The notes under the pieces were generated by a model, which had not been told where the DNA came from, ran no database searches, and saw only the letters and a program-made list of their open reading frames with translations. The position numbers were made by a program, and so were the translations under genes. 64,000 nucleotides of DNA from Lepeophtheirus salmonis (Eukaryota > Arthropoda > Copepoda > Siphonostomatoida > Caligidae). This document shows, in pieces, positions 12,840 through 23,630 of the stretch. The DNA lies in assembly GCF_016086655.4 (NCBI RefSeq), contig NC_052144.2:30845896-30909895 (forward strand), in the 5' to 3' direction. Positions within the stretch are counted from its first letter, which is position 1. The number at the start of each line of letters is the position of its first letter.

Positions 12840-14560
12840 CTGGCTTTGAAAATTCTTAGATAATTTTTACCTTAAATTATAAGCAATCTTTAGTGTCTTT
12901 TCAGTTCATCTGCTGTATCTTTGGCTTCTTGAGTAGTTGTTCATCTTTTCACATTTTGTAAATAACAGGGGATATCAGATGGATCCTAATTTTCTACTTC
13001 TACACAGTTTAGAAGTTATTCATTCGTTATATCAAAGGTTAATGGAGGCTCAGTTTGAAAACTTCCACTAACTCCAAATAACTATTTGCATTAAGGCTCA
13101 ATTGATCCTTGGGTTGTATGTATTGCCTTATTGACCCTGCTTCTCCTCTATTTCTATCTTTCATGATGATGTTGACGACATTCCTTCTAGGATCTTTATC
13201 TGAATCAAATAAAACACTTAGAATTTTATTTTGTGGGTATACAAAGAATGAATTCACTTTTAATAAAGTTTCAGCAATATCTTTTTTATTCTTTTAAATG
13301 TTTATTTGCTTGAAATCCTTTTTTTAATATTAGGACACTCATTTATTTAAAAAAAATTTGGAGCATAAATATTAGTAATTATGACGAGCCATCTCTTAAG
13401 TTCTTTTGATGGATTTTTTGTTTGGATGTAAATCCTCAGGAGATTTGATGCTTTCATGATCCATCTTGCATTGTAAATTGTACCTTGATGTTTTTTTTAA
13501 AGAAATAAGCTGGTAACCGAATCTGGCCATTTTGAACAATTAAGCATCCATGAAGTACTTTTGATCCCCACTAAACTTTTTCTTTTGAGACTTATTAATG
13601 GTTGTAACATATTCTTTTATAGAAACAAATTTAATTGGATCCTTATCAAAAGTGAAGTTTGTAACAAGTTTTCTTAATACTCCTTTAAAAGTCCTTGGTC
13701 CACTTAACTTTCCATCATAAAATTCAAAAATCTTTTTGAATGGCAATTCATTGAAATGAAGGAGACAAAGAACCCATTTTAATGGAGCATTTCATTTCTG
13801 TTCTAGAAGTCTAATACGGCCCTGTTTTAACTACGGTCTCATCAATACCAGTTGCTCTGATTAAATCAAGACTTCCAGATTTATCAATGAATGAAAACAA
13901 TTCATTTGCAATATGCTCTGCTTTTCCAAAAATAGGTGATAAATGATTTATATATTTACCTCCAGGTTTTACAATCACTGTGATATGCTCCTCCGTCATT
14001 TTAGGCTTTCAGATCCCGGTAGACATTTCGTAACATCTTTGTGCCCATAAAACTTGATACAAACGAATTCTGTTTTTTTCTTTATACTTTGGGTGAATTT
14101 TAATTCTATATTTTGTACTTGCTTGCTAACCTTCGTAACTGAAAGCAAATTTTGAGGAGTTGCGAGTTTCAGATATCTTGATAATTCATTACCATATGCT
14201 GCAGTCAAACGAACCGAAAATCCATATCTGACTAGAATATAGATTGATTCTTGGAGCTCAGTATTATTCCTCTGTTTCACAAGTCCACTTACTTCATTAC
14301 TTAAAGGAATAAGATAATAAGAATTTCATATATTCTCCAAATTTAACATTCTTTCTTTTTCTTGATCGTTTTTTTTAGTCTCTCGGGCCTTCTTTTCTTG
14401 ATTTAAAAAAAATTTTCATATATTTTTTTATGGGATTGACTTGCTTTCTTGTCAATCCTGAGGTTCTTTAAAAATTTATGATCCATTTAGAAAATAAAAT
14501 CATCCTTAGGTATTTTTCTGAATGCCTCATAATTACAATTCTTGATATTGATGGTCCATT
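12840..14560 (-). pseudogene. Decayed member of an unnamed multi-copy arthropod protein family
   Basis: Successive minus-strand pieces read as one long protein broken by frameshifts. A basic start MDHKFLKNLRIDKKAS (~14,490) is followed by FSVRLTAAYGNELSRYL (~14,220) and EHITVIVKPGGKYI with FGKAEHIANELFSF (~13,990-13,890). Next come ATGIDETVVKTG (~13,845), FYDGKLSGPRTFKGVL (~13,720), FSGDQKYFMDA (~13,570), RWIMKASNLLRIYI (~13,440), FFVYPQNKILSVLFDSD (~13,250) and TEPPLTFDI (~13,050). I recognise the order from uncharacterised repeated proteins of crustaceans and cnidarians, with a D-rich TGxDxTxVNTG block. It might be a transposase-like or domesticated family; I cannot name it. It is enclosed by the inverted arms at 12.1-12.6 and 15.0-16.1 kb. 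Confidence 0.55.
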
Positions 14561-15039
14561 CGAATATTGATTTTTAAGATACAGGTAGGATCATATTCAA
14601 TTTTTCTTATTCGATAAAATATTACAGGCTATATCATAGGGGCTTCCAAACCAAAAATGCTCCGGGATGTTCCTGAAGCCATGACATTCTATGATGTTAT
14701 TTTTTTTCAGAAATAATCTACAAGTTTCATCAAACAAAGAACATATTTTTAATTACGCTGTAAATAAGTAATGTTTTAATTATAAGTAATTTTGATTTTA
14801 GAAGCTGGTTGAGATCGGCACATCGCTTTATATGCAGGGACTTGATTGGATATTTGAGAATATTATCCTATATAGAAAATACATTTTTTAATTGGAAGGT
14901 ACAAAATCTTTAAGGTTCCTATTTGCTCTTGAACATTTTAAAAATAGTATTTTTTTTTTGCTCATACTTCCTTGCAAATTATACTATGTATATTGTACGA
15001 GAAAAAAAACTGCGTTTTAAGTCTTTTTTCTTTTTTGTC

Positions 15040-16090
15040 AGAAATATGAATTTGTTCACGACGCATGCAGTATTACTGTATTTGCTACGGTACATGGATT
15101 ATATAAACAAAAAACTAATTTAACATGTTTTTAACTTAGCGATCCATTTTTTTTTCATAAAATAAGTTTTTTTTTTCTTATAAACTTGTCGGAATAATTT
15201 AAAAAAAAAATCAAATTTTGATCCTTTTTGGAGAACATTCATAATTAGCTGGAAGCTAACACTGGAAGCAGCCCTTCAAATTGTCAAAGAAGAATAAAAA
15301 AATGTTAGGTATTCTTACTTACCTAAATTCATGTCTTGATCAGTTCCGATTTTAGTTTGGTTGACGTTGGTTTCATAGCACACGCTCTACAGTCTCTAGC
15401 TTACGCACAAGTCGAGAAAATGACACATTTATGCAATTGACGAATTTCTTTTTGCGCGCTCCAAGCTGTTGGACGTCTCCAAGACAACCGTCTACGCCAT
15501 CAACAAGTCCAAAACGTTAGAAGGAAAGAAGGGGTATGTAAAAAAGGGCAAACTGTACCCGGAGGATTGAAAGAAAATAGCCCTGGCCAATCGCTGCAAG
15601 TCCATTAGGGTCCATGCAAGAGATCTCCGGGTTTCACATCAGACTGTCCAAAGAGCTATAAAACTGTGTCGTGTGAGGGGGAAGAAGCCACTTTTGACGC
15701 CCACAATGAATGAAACTCATCTACTACGTAGTGAAACTCATTTAATTTGTATTTTGAACTCTTTTTGATACTTTTGGCTCCCCTACAACCCTGATGCCAA
15801 ATCCCTATACTACATTTGTCCGTCATTCAAACATCGAGACCATCAAGTTCACTGTCAGTTAGGACTGGGACTCCATGAAAGAGGACTATATCCACAATGG
15901 GTCCCAGACCTTCCGCAACCGCTTGGAAGCTACCATTACCGCTAAAACGGGCTATATTAATGATTAAGAGAGCCCCAACAAACATATATTTATAATATTA
16001 ATTTTGTTGAAATTTTATTGTTAATTTATAAATAATATTTTTTTGAAATTTAAAATTCAAAGTGGTCAGATTTTAATGGACCACTCAGTA
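15040..16090 (+). mobile_element. Right inverted arm: maT-type element with a 3' terminal repeat
   Basis: The outer (3') end reads AATGGACCACTCAGTA, ending at 16,090 and followed by GTCG. It matches the inverted tip at 12,138. The 5' side (15,040-15,392) matches the left arm in reverse complement. The expected copy of the terminal repeat at the inner 5' end (~15,040) is not visible, so the true 5' boundary is undefined. It carries the transposase remnant listed separately. Confidence 0.65.
15440..15967 (+). pseudogene. maT-type transposase, internally deleted (HTH joined to C-terminus)
   Basis: The N-terminal paired helix-turn-helix is well preserved in pieces: KLLDVSKTTVYAINKSKT (~15,470-15,520), KKGKLYPED, KKIALANRCKSIRVHARD and RVSHQTVQRAIK, followed by GKKPLLTPTMNETHLLRS (~15,685-15,730). 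The frame then jumps almost directly to a degenerate copy of the SPDLNPLDY block (~15,785) and the C-terminus HSNIETIKFTVS, DWDSMKEDYIHNGSQTFRNR, ATITAKTGYIND with a stop at 15,965-15,967. Roughly 150 residues of catalytic core, including the first two aspartates, are missing, so it cannot catalyse transposition. DNA binding by the HTH half would need one intact frame, which is not present. Confidence 0.8.
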
Positions 16091-16299
16091 GTCGTAATTT
16101 TTAGCAATAAAATGACCAAAACAATCCTAATTATAGCGTTTTTTGCCCGCTAATACCTTCGAATTTTGAAAATAGGAAGACATTATCATGTGGTAGGACA
16201 ATTCTAACCACTTTTGATAGGTAAAAAAAAGAAACCGAAATGAAATGGTAGACCTGACAATTTAAGTAATGTTTGGGAGATGGCGAGCTAATCATTTAT

Positions 16300-16495
16300 G
16301 AAAATTTCATAAGTTTAGCTAAAGGTAGCAATGATGTGAAAGAAATAATCACAAACCCTCTTCCTTATTTAACTATGTCATACACAAGAATGATTATGAT
16401 GTCAATCTTCAATTCTACTCTAATTCCAACATGGATTTAAAATTATAACTCCTTAACAAATCATCACTTTTGGTCATTCTTGAGCACAAACAATC
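16300..16495 (+). repeat. Dispersed repeat family R, copy 1
   Basis: Shares CAATTCTACTCTAATTCCAA, ATTTAAAATTATAACTCC, AACAAATC and a GCACA end with copies near 23.5 and 60.7 kb, all in the same orientation. Copy 1 is the most divergent at its left side. It has no coding potential. Family type (SINE or MITE) is unknown. Confidence 0.55.
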
Positions 16496-16499
16496 GTGC

Positions 16500-17240
16500 T
16501 AATAGTTATAATTGGCGGTTTTCTGATCAAAAATGAGCAGTTTTCCATTTACAAAAAGAATAAAAATAGTACCTCAGAAAATGCTTGGAGTTTACAACTC
16601 TAGTTACCGACATAGAGTCTTTACGCTCGTGAGGATTTGGACAATTTTCACATTTCTAAAAAGGGAATAGATAAATTCCTCTAAAAATATGTAGTACAAA
16701 AAATATACTTCTAAATTTCGTCACGACGTTTGCATCTTTGTTTTAATTAATGAAAGCACAATACAATAAATAAATTAACGTATCTATTATATAAGTATGT
16801 AAGTATCCATTTTTGATATGAATAAATGAAGTATTTAAGAAAATCTAAATTCCTAAATTGACAGTGCACTTTTCAATTCTTTGATTTGTAAATAAAGACT
16901 ACATACCAACATAAATACATATGTAGGTATGTAACTTATACAATATCATCATCACCCTCACTCAAGCATACAAAAAGGTTAGTTCATGTCTTTGTAGCTT
17001 GAATGCATTTACATACATGAGTTGTTGGTATGTCATATTATCAGTTGTATTCATTCATGTGATCATGCAGAGAATTTATTATATCCAAATGAATATATTT
17101 TTAGATATATAAGGACTATATTCGATTATTTCGTATATCCATACATATATAAGTGTGAGTTTAGATTTATTACGTGACAGTCAAATATTTCGCCCCCCAC
17201 TTCTTAAACAATATTAACTTTTTTTATATATTTTTTATAA
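16500..17240. other. Non-coding A/T-rich stretch
   Basis: No gene seen. TATATAAG words occur at 17,106 and 17,146, the second ~95 bp upstream of the short signal-peptide-like ORF at 17,246. In such A/T-rich DNA these words carry little weight alone. Confidence 0.35.
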
Positions 17241-17245
17241 GTAAT

Positions 17246-17305
17246 ATGCATCTGATATGGATAGCTATTATTATTTGCTTTGCTGCAGTATTGAGTCTGC
17301 CTTAA
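17246..17305 (+). CDS. 19-codon signal-peptide-like ORF (possible first exon)
   Basis: ATG at 17,246 opens MHLIWIAIIICFAAVLSLP and stops at 17,303. The residues form a textbook hydrophobic secretion signal (short polar start, ~12 hydrophobic residues, small residues near the end). Possible readings are a first exon using a weak donor inside it (GCA|GTATTG at 17,287), or chance in A/T-rich DNA. No second exon was found. Confidence 0.2.
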   Translation: MHLIWIAIIICFAAVLSLP

Positions 17306-18307
17306 AGTTGATGATATCATCATAGGATCGATCGATAAGAACCCAAAATAAACCATTTTTTTCTGTTGTTAGAATATATTTAATTTTTCATTTTATTACT
17401 ATTTTATAAGCCAAAAGACACATCTTTATTCTAAATAAACAAAAACATTTCACTTAATTAGTAATTAAAGTCCAAAAAGAATAAAAAAGATCTGATTTTT
17501 AAAACATATCATGAAGAGAAGATCTCGAGCTAGTTCTGACAGATAATAATCGTTAGTAAACATTCTATATTGTGTATTTCCCATCCGTACCGAGGGAGTT
17601 GAGGATTATAATTGCTAGAGAAACCTAATCATGGATCCACAAAGGGAGTTCTTGTGCTTCACTGCGGATATTATACTTTATATTTTGGAGATAAGCAGCT
17701 CAATCTTTTACCTATCCTTACACCGTGAGGACATTACAAAGAACCACTCCGAAGGACTCAGTATCACATCATAGTTTATACAAATCTTTTCCTACACCAA
17801 CCTGAGGACCAGGGTAATTTTCATACATTCGTAAAATAAATGAAACGACGTCTCCAATTATTGGCAAAAATGACAATTTTTCACTTTAGGATCTACCCCG
17901 GACTTGTTTTCAAAAATACAAGACACTCTTAGTCCGAACCTCAATCATTTTTGACGTGTATCAGTGAATGGACTAATAAAACAATTTGAAATAAAATAGA
18001 TAATACCGGTACATTCTAGTATATATATAATGAGATTCCTATTAATGGTACATCATCGTTAACACAATAATACCTAGTGTATTTTGTTGTCTACTGTCGA
18101 TTTCAACTCGTCCATTTTGATACGTCATTGCTATTTCTTAAATTATTCAAAACGATGTATTCAGTTATTGTGAGGTCATCACAATGTATGTATATAATAT
18201 TATAATGTACCTTTGTATAGAATGTATTTATATCAGTACCAATAGAATCGTCTATGAGTAGAAACGTTGTAAGTTGGTAACTCAACATAGTGCAGACGAC
18301 AATTGAA

Positions 18308-18466
18308 ATGCTTTATCCACGCATTAAGGCGAATATAACTTGTCACTTTAAGCACTTTATATGGGGAGTGGAGTCCTTAACATCGGAGGAAGAAACTGAA
18401 GATATGATGAAGAAAATTCAATTCATCATGTCCAAAGTAGAGGATGCCTACAAAAAATGGAGATGA
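18308..18466 (+). CDS. 52-codon ORF or exon of unknown function
   Basis: The frame starts at ATG 18,308 (MLYPRIKANITCHFKHFIWG), continues with an acidic segment (TSEEETEDMMKK) and ends SKVEDAYKKWR with a stop at 18,464-18,466. Its amino-acid mix is balanced, unlike the F/K/N-rich chance frames nearby. YPRIKANITCHFKHFIW vaguely recalls the P-x-C-x-FH-x-W block of MULE transposases, but the remainder does not fit. A GTGCAG at ~18,290 could serve as a 3' splice site, making it a last coding exon. The product is not identified. Confidence 0.3.
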   Translation: MLYPRIKANITCHFKHFIWGVESLTSEEETEDMMKKIQFIMSKVEDAYKKWR

Positions 18467-18756
18467 GATTCAACTCAGAGTTGGAATAGGAAGAAATGAA
18501 TCAATCGAATACTTGTTTTGAGATAAATACAAAATATGTAATATTCATTTTTATAAGTACTATTATTTACCTCAGGTAAGTGGCTCCTAATCAAAAATAC
18601 TTAAAATTAAAACATACCCGAAATAGGGTCTACCGGGTCGTGAGAAATGGATGTACCACTAATCAACATGAGTAAACTTTTGCTCCTCCTGAGTCTCAAT
18701 AAAGTAAGACGTGACAGATTAGTTAATGGCATTAATTAAGCACACAATGACATATA

Positions 18757-19440
18757 TTATTTATGAATTTGATCTCCAATTCTCCCAATGACGGCCTTCA
18801 AGTGACCACAGAAGGTGGAGCACACATTGGTAATGTTATCCCTTCTCATGAGCTTCCGCTCCTTCGCCACAGAGGACTTCAGGTCGGTGACATTGCTGTG
18901 GCGTGATCTACAGGCATTTGACTTAACTTGCTAACAGATAGAGTAGTTCAAAGGGTTCAGATCGGGGCTCTGGGGAGGCCAGAAATTCTTGGTACAAAAT
19001 TCCATGTTCTCTTCTTTCCAGGCTTGCACATTACATCAGGATGGAGCACCCGTCTACCCGTTTTGGACACGTGGCGGAGGTCTTCCAATGTGTCTTTCAA
19101 TCAAAAAAGCCATGATTGTTTTTGGTTGTTTACAAGACGTCCGTCTGCTTCAAACGGACGTCTTGTTGCTGTCGAGTCATTAACGGTCATTCCACGTACC
19201 TTTTGGAGTTGTGTCCGGCGGCTTTGATCGCCCTGGACACGGTGGAGGGAGTCACTGATTTCTTTTTGATAATGGACATGGTGGGGTTGTCCTCAAACGC
19301 CTTCTTGGGCACTTCTTGGGTCAGTTTGGCCTCAATTTTATGGCTTTCCCCCTCTTTCATTAGCTTTCTCACCCTGTAGACCTGTGCCTCTCGATCTTAA
19401 CAACCTTCACTACTTCAGATGTGCTGTAACAGACGCAAAT
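18757..19440 (-). pseudogene. maT-type transposase deletion derivative
   Basis: On the minus strand the N-terminal half is open from 19,372 to 19,187: RKLMKEGESHKIEAKLTQE, FEDNPTMSIIKKKSVTPSTV, SRAIKAAGHNSKRYVE. These are the two helix-turn-helix motifs. It then passes a small inverted repeat (19,133-19,165) and continues in other frames with a QDGAP-type block (~19,050), NFVPRISGLPRAPI (a shifted WPPQSPDL block), and the C-terminus RHSNVTDLKSSVAKE, NVCSTF and VIGRIGDQIHK with a stop at 18,757. The first catalytic Asp region and ~100 residues are missing. Plus-strand frames here are antisense shadows. Inactive. Confidence 0.75.
19133..19165. repeat. Perfect 12 bp inverted repeat with 9 bp loop
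   Basis: CAAGACGTCCGT at 19,133-19,144 is repeated inverted as ACGGACGTCTTG at 19,154-19,165. It sits inside the maT remnant between the retained N-terminal half and the retained C-terminal half, i.e. at or near the internal deletion. It could be a by-product of the rearrangement. Confidence 0.9.
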
Positions 19441-19699
19441 TAAAACAGCAAATTGATTTCTTTTTCCTTCCATTTTTGTTTACAGAATAGCTCATTTGGA
19501 AGCTTAAAAAGTCAGCTGTTGTCTGAAACATAGGAAATTTACGAATTACAATCACCATACTTCGAAAAATTAATCTATGGTAGTGATAAATCCATTTTGC
19601 ACGACTTGGTATCATTAATCATAAAAAGATAGTTCATTGTTCCCTTCGTGCACCAGTAACCTCCAACTGGGAAAGATAACTTCTAAGGTATGAATCCAG

Positions 19700-19930
19700 C
19701 TATTGAATAGAACGCAAAATTGAACAGCGTTCCTTTCCTTGGTACTTGCGTTCAATGAACAGAACGCTGAACGAAATATCTTTTTTTGAACGCTTGATGT
19801 TAAACGATAATAATCAAATTTAGTGTTCCATTTCAAATGTACTTACAAAAAATTCAAGAAATCAAAGTTATATATTTTTTTTTGCTTTTTAAATCTGATT
19901 TAAATGGCTGGTAAAGCAAAGAGGAACGCT
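19700..19930. repeat. Cluster of GAACGC/GCGTTC words
   Basis: GAACGC or its complement occurs at 19,710, 19,727, 19,748, 19,762, 19,788 and 19,924. That is unexpected for a CG-containing hexamer in such A/T-rich DNA. Translated in reverse it gives repeats of E-R-N-A. No gene is recognised. It may be the eroded end of an element made of word repeats. Confidence 0.5.
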
Positions 19931-20119
19931 TGGGAGACATAGTTTGTGGCAATGGCACGGCGGGACTGATTGGGCATTTTTTGAAGGCTCTTTTTGATTA
20001 TTAAAGTTTCTAGTACTCTCCCTTAACTCCAATATATGAACTTTGATATTTCAATAATTCTGAATCATGGAGCCAAGGTTCATAATTTGGCCGTGTGTAA
20101 GCAAATGGACCCTAAAAAT

Positions 20120-20440
20120 AATAAATTCTGCTCTTTTATGTTGTGAGGGCTGCAATATAGTCCTACTGGTACACATTGTTTCCCTCTAGATAGTTAGAGT
20201 TCATTCAAGGCAAGAACACCTCCTGGAGGACGTCCTGGTGCTCATTGGCTCCGATTTTCATACTTTTTGGGAACTAGTACGGGGTCATTCATTTCCTGTC
20301 TGATGCCAGGATTTTCAGCCTCATTGCAGTGGCTGAGGACTTAGTTTGGTTGACCAGTGGAACCTTATCAACCATTTAGACAAGGTAATAGTCGTTCTGG
20401 ATTTTCTCGACTAGTCTGCGGTCCTGTTTTACTTATCTTG
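20120..20440 (-). pseudogene. maT-type transposase, central catalytic fragment
   Basis: Minus-strand pieces match the middle of a maT transposase: DRRLVEKIQNDYYL (~20,430; HTH-proximal or after the first Asp), VPLVNQTKSSATAMRL (~20,350), ILASDRK, KSMKIGANEHQDVLQEV (~20,265), LPMNSNYLEGNNVYQ (~20,215) and a decayed QQDSAPAHT block (DYIAALTT, ~20,160). It preserves the part missing from the deletion derivatives at 15.4 and 18.8 kb. Beyond 20,120 no convincing C-terminus was found. Inactive. Confidence 0.65.
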
Positions 20441-20639
20441 TTGCTGTACTGGGCGCAAATCAAATTGGTAATACTTTACCTTTTGGCCTCTATCTGGAGA
20501 ATAAATGAAATGATTTTAGTCAGTTCATTTGAAGGCTATTATTCTCCAAGTTATTATTTTTTTAAATTCTCGAAACTTTGTTCATTTTTACTCTGCTTCC
20601 TTGATGAACAAACAAAATTCTGATTACTTTATACTAAGA

Positions 20640-22148
20640 TGTTCTCTCCTCAGATAATAACTATAGAATAATGATAAGAGCCCTGGAAAATAAAAAAATA
20701 ATGTTCAGATTCCCCCAAAAAACCTACAAATAAGTGTAAATAGTTTACTCTGGTTATATACTATTTGTATAAAATATATGTAGTTTGCTATAACTTACTG
20801 TTTTGTTATTCATTTTCCATTTAATAATTCAGTTGTCTTTTAAAGAAGACTAAAATTTTGATAGCTAACGCACAATTAACCTATCTTTTCATTTATTTCA
20901 TATGTGCATCATTCTTTACAAAAAATAAATTTAAAAAAAACAACAAAAAAACAAGATATAATGCTCAATTAAAGGCTTGCACTAATTTTACTTCCCGTTA
21001 TTATTACTGGGTTGTTTGCAAACCCCAGTTTAAAAAAATATGTTCGTTTTTTTTTCTTTTTCCTTTATTCCCTTTTAAAATATTGCAATATATACATTTC
21101 TTGTTTTTCACGTGTTTTTTCTCCTCCCTCATTGTATTTTTCTTAAATTATTTTGAATATCATTTTTGTCATACTTGTCTAAATGGCAACGTTTTTTGTG
21201 AAAAAATGACTATTTTAATTAAAATTGTTTATCTTCTAATGATTTTAAATTTAAAATTTGTCATTGCTCATTTCAAATTAAATTTCTCTTTTCTAAGTAT
21301 TCAAAAAATGTGTAATCATAATTAATTTTTGATTCAAAGGCCTTTTGAATTTTAAATTTAGTTGTACTTTCATTTGCTTACATCTATGTTCATTAATTAG
21401 ATATGGAAATACTTCCATGTTCTTTAAGAATTAAGACAAAAGAAGAGATCTGATATACTTTATCCTCAATGTTAGAGGCTCGGTTTCTGATATTCACGGG
21501 GGGATGATAGGATTAATATTGATCTGTAGAAGAGAAGCAAACCAAACTGAGCTGTATACGAGAGTAGAGTTGATATCTACCTTGTGTAAGAATCTATGTA
21601 TTTATATATAACAAAGAATATAGTACTTTGAAGGGATCCATTCACTTTCACTTGGATCACAACTAATAAGTTAAATTTCTTGAAAAATGGCTATATAAAA
21701 CAAAACTATAAAATACAAATTTATTTCAATTTTAGACCAAATAAACAAAAATCAAATCTAATTTATCAATGCAAAACTGCTAAAAAAGCTAAGCTGTCAA
21801 ACCTGTTAGAGTCTCAGAAAGTTTAAGATACTGTCAATTATTTTTCAATGTTTGTACTTATTATGAGAGTTCTACGCGTTTTGATGATATTGCGACAAAA
21901 TTGCTATAAAATAATACTTGTTGTTAGAATGAGTTGTGGGCCACACCTAACATTACCAATGCAGCTTTAAATCTACAGGCTGGAAATCCCTGCACTAGAT
22001 TATTGAAATAAAATTATATCTTCATCAAATCCTTAATGATAAAATTGCTTGCAAAGAATTGTTTAATAATCAAATTACCACAATCATTTTACCGGAGAAT
22101 GTATATGAACGTAAAATAACCTCTCTATTGGAAGTTTTAAAGAAGCCC
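20640..22148. other. A/T-rich stretch without a recognised gene
   Basis: The longest open frame of the window lies here (20,858-21,325, plus, 155 codons), but it is made almost entirely of F, K, N, Y, L and I, as expected by chance from T/A-rich DNA. No domain, signal or splice pattern supports it. Nothing else was recognised. Confidence 0.45.
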
Positions 22149-22234
22149 TGGCATTTTACACATTACCCACTCTGACGGGCATTTTGCACATTGCCCAGGC
22201 ATTTCGCAAAATGCCCGATTTTCCACATTGCCCG
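22149..22234. repeat. Imperfect tandem of GGGCATTTTGCACATTGCCC words
   Basis: Four or five ~17-20 bp near-palindromic units lie in a row: GGCATTTTACACATTACCC, GGGCATTTTGCACATTGCCC, AGGCATTTCGCAAAATGCCC and ATTTTCCACATTGCCCG. Each begins GGC and ends GCCC/ACCC with an A/T-rich centre. No second copy was found in the window. The architecture resembles the tip arrays of the element at 44.8-46.6 kb. Confidence 0.8.
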
Positions 22235-23430
22235 TAACATATATATTTTGAATAAATATGATTGACCTAGAAACACTAAGAATCTTAAGGAAAGAAGAAA
22301 AAAGTATATTAGAAAAAAATATTTTTTAACTCAATTTATGTGGGGAAGCATAGTAATTTCTTTTCTTGCACTCTTAAAAAGTTTTATCTCTACTTTTTTT
22401 TTTATCGAGGACCATAAATTAGCGAACTGTTTTTTTTTTGTTTAATTCATATTTCAACTGTCTTGTCTCCTCTTTCCTTTGAATTTCTCTAGGTAGAACT
22501 ATTCCGTTATATCACTTTTTCAAGTGCTTATTAACCTCTTAACGGATTAAATTATTTTTCGAATCCATTTCAGTTTTTTTGGGAAACAAATTCTAAAAAA
22601 TAACATTTATTTTTTATAAATTAACCACACCCTAAACAATATAAAAATACAGTAGCCAAGATTCCTACGAAACAGTATATCAGCTGTCAATATTTGAATT
22701 TTTAAAGAGTAATCACTCTGTTCAAAAGAAAAATTATGATGAAATTGAAAAACTCATGGATATTGCATCATTGAACCTATCAATCTTCTGGGAAGGCTAA
22801 ATCCATGAATCCCGTTCGTGCATCCCTTTTGAACTCATCATGATCATGGATTCATGTCGATCAAAGAGTTCCTGAAGTTTATGAACTCCCTTCTAAATTC
22901 TTATCCCGTCCCATTCTAATTTATCAACTTAGGAAATTAAGGGCACATTATTTTAAAATTCAATCTATACTAACTTGTTATATTTCTGAATACTCTAATT
23001 GCAGCCTGACCTCAACGAAATTATTTATGTTAAAATTACTTTATATTTCCTTCTAAAAGAAAATATGGTGTCTACTGAAAAAAAAAATTAATGAAATTGA
23101 AAAGAGATCTATCGTCGAAAAAAGGTTAAAAGGTGTTGTTGATATTTAAAACATGTGGAATTTTTTTTCTTTCAAATTTAATAAAGGTATTTCGCACATT
23201 TTACAATTTACTTATAGTTGTTGCAAATTTTATGTTAATTATGTTTATGTTAAATTACATGTTAATTGCCTTTGTCGTGAATTTGAAAGTGCAAAATTAA
23301 ATAAAAAGCTATTGTATTTCCAACTCCAAGAAAATATAACTAGTAACAAAAACATTGTCTATTTTGGTCATATTAATAAAAAATAAACCAAAAATTAACA
23401 TTGTAACCATAACAGTTTGAAAAATATTTT
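22235..23430. other. Non-coding stretch
   Basis: No gene recognised. A 77-codon plus frame at 23,153-23,386 is F/N/K-rich and looks like a chance frame. Confidence 0.4.
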
Positions 23431-23630
23431 GTGAGGAGCAGCTTAGCTGTCATCGCGTGTCATTAGATCAGCTGCAATTATCTGTAACAAGGTAGGAGGA
23501 TGAGAAGAATATAACAAAGGGCATTGCCAAGAATCACTCAATTCTACTCTGAGTCCAACAAGGACTTAAATTTATAACTCTGCGATAAATCCTTTTGGTT
23601 TCATTCCGTCTTTTATGGGCACATAATAGA
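23431..23630 (+). repeat. Dispersed repeat family R, copy 2
   Basis: Begins GTGAGGAGCAGCTTAGCTGT, contains TGTCATTAGATCAGCTG, ATTCTACTCTGAGTCCAACA and ACTTAAATTTATAACTC, and ends near a GGGCACA word. The copy at 60.63 kb has the same words in the same order, so the alignable unit is about 190-200 bp. Confidence 0.75.

Noticed and set aside
18928..19379. Overlapping plus-strand frames of 60-99 codons
   Set aside because: Antisense to the maT remnant on the minus strand, whose peptides are recognisable.
20858..21325. 155-codon plus-strand open frame, the longest in the window
   Set aside because: It is composed almost wholly of F, K, N, Y, L and I with T- and A-runs, shows no domain, and is what T/A-rich DNA gives by chance.
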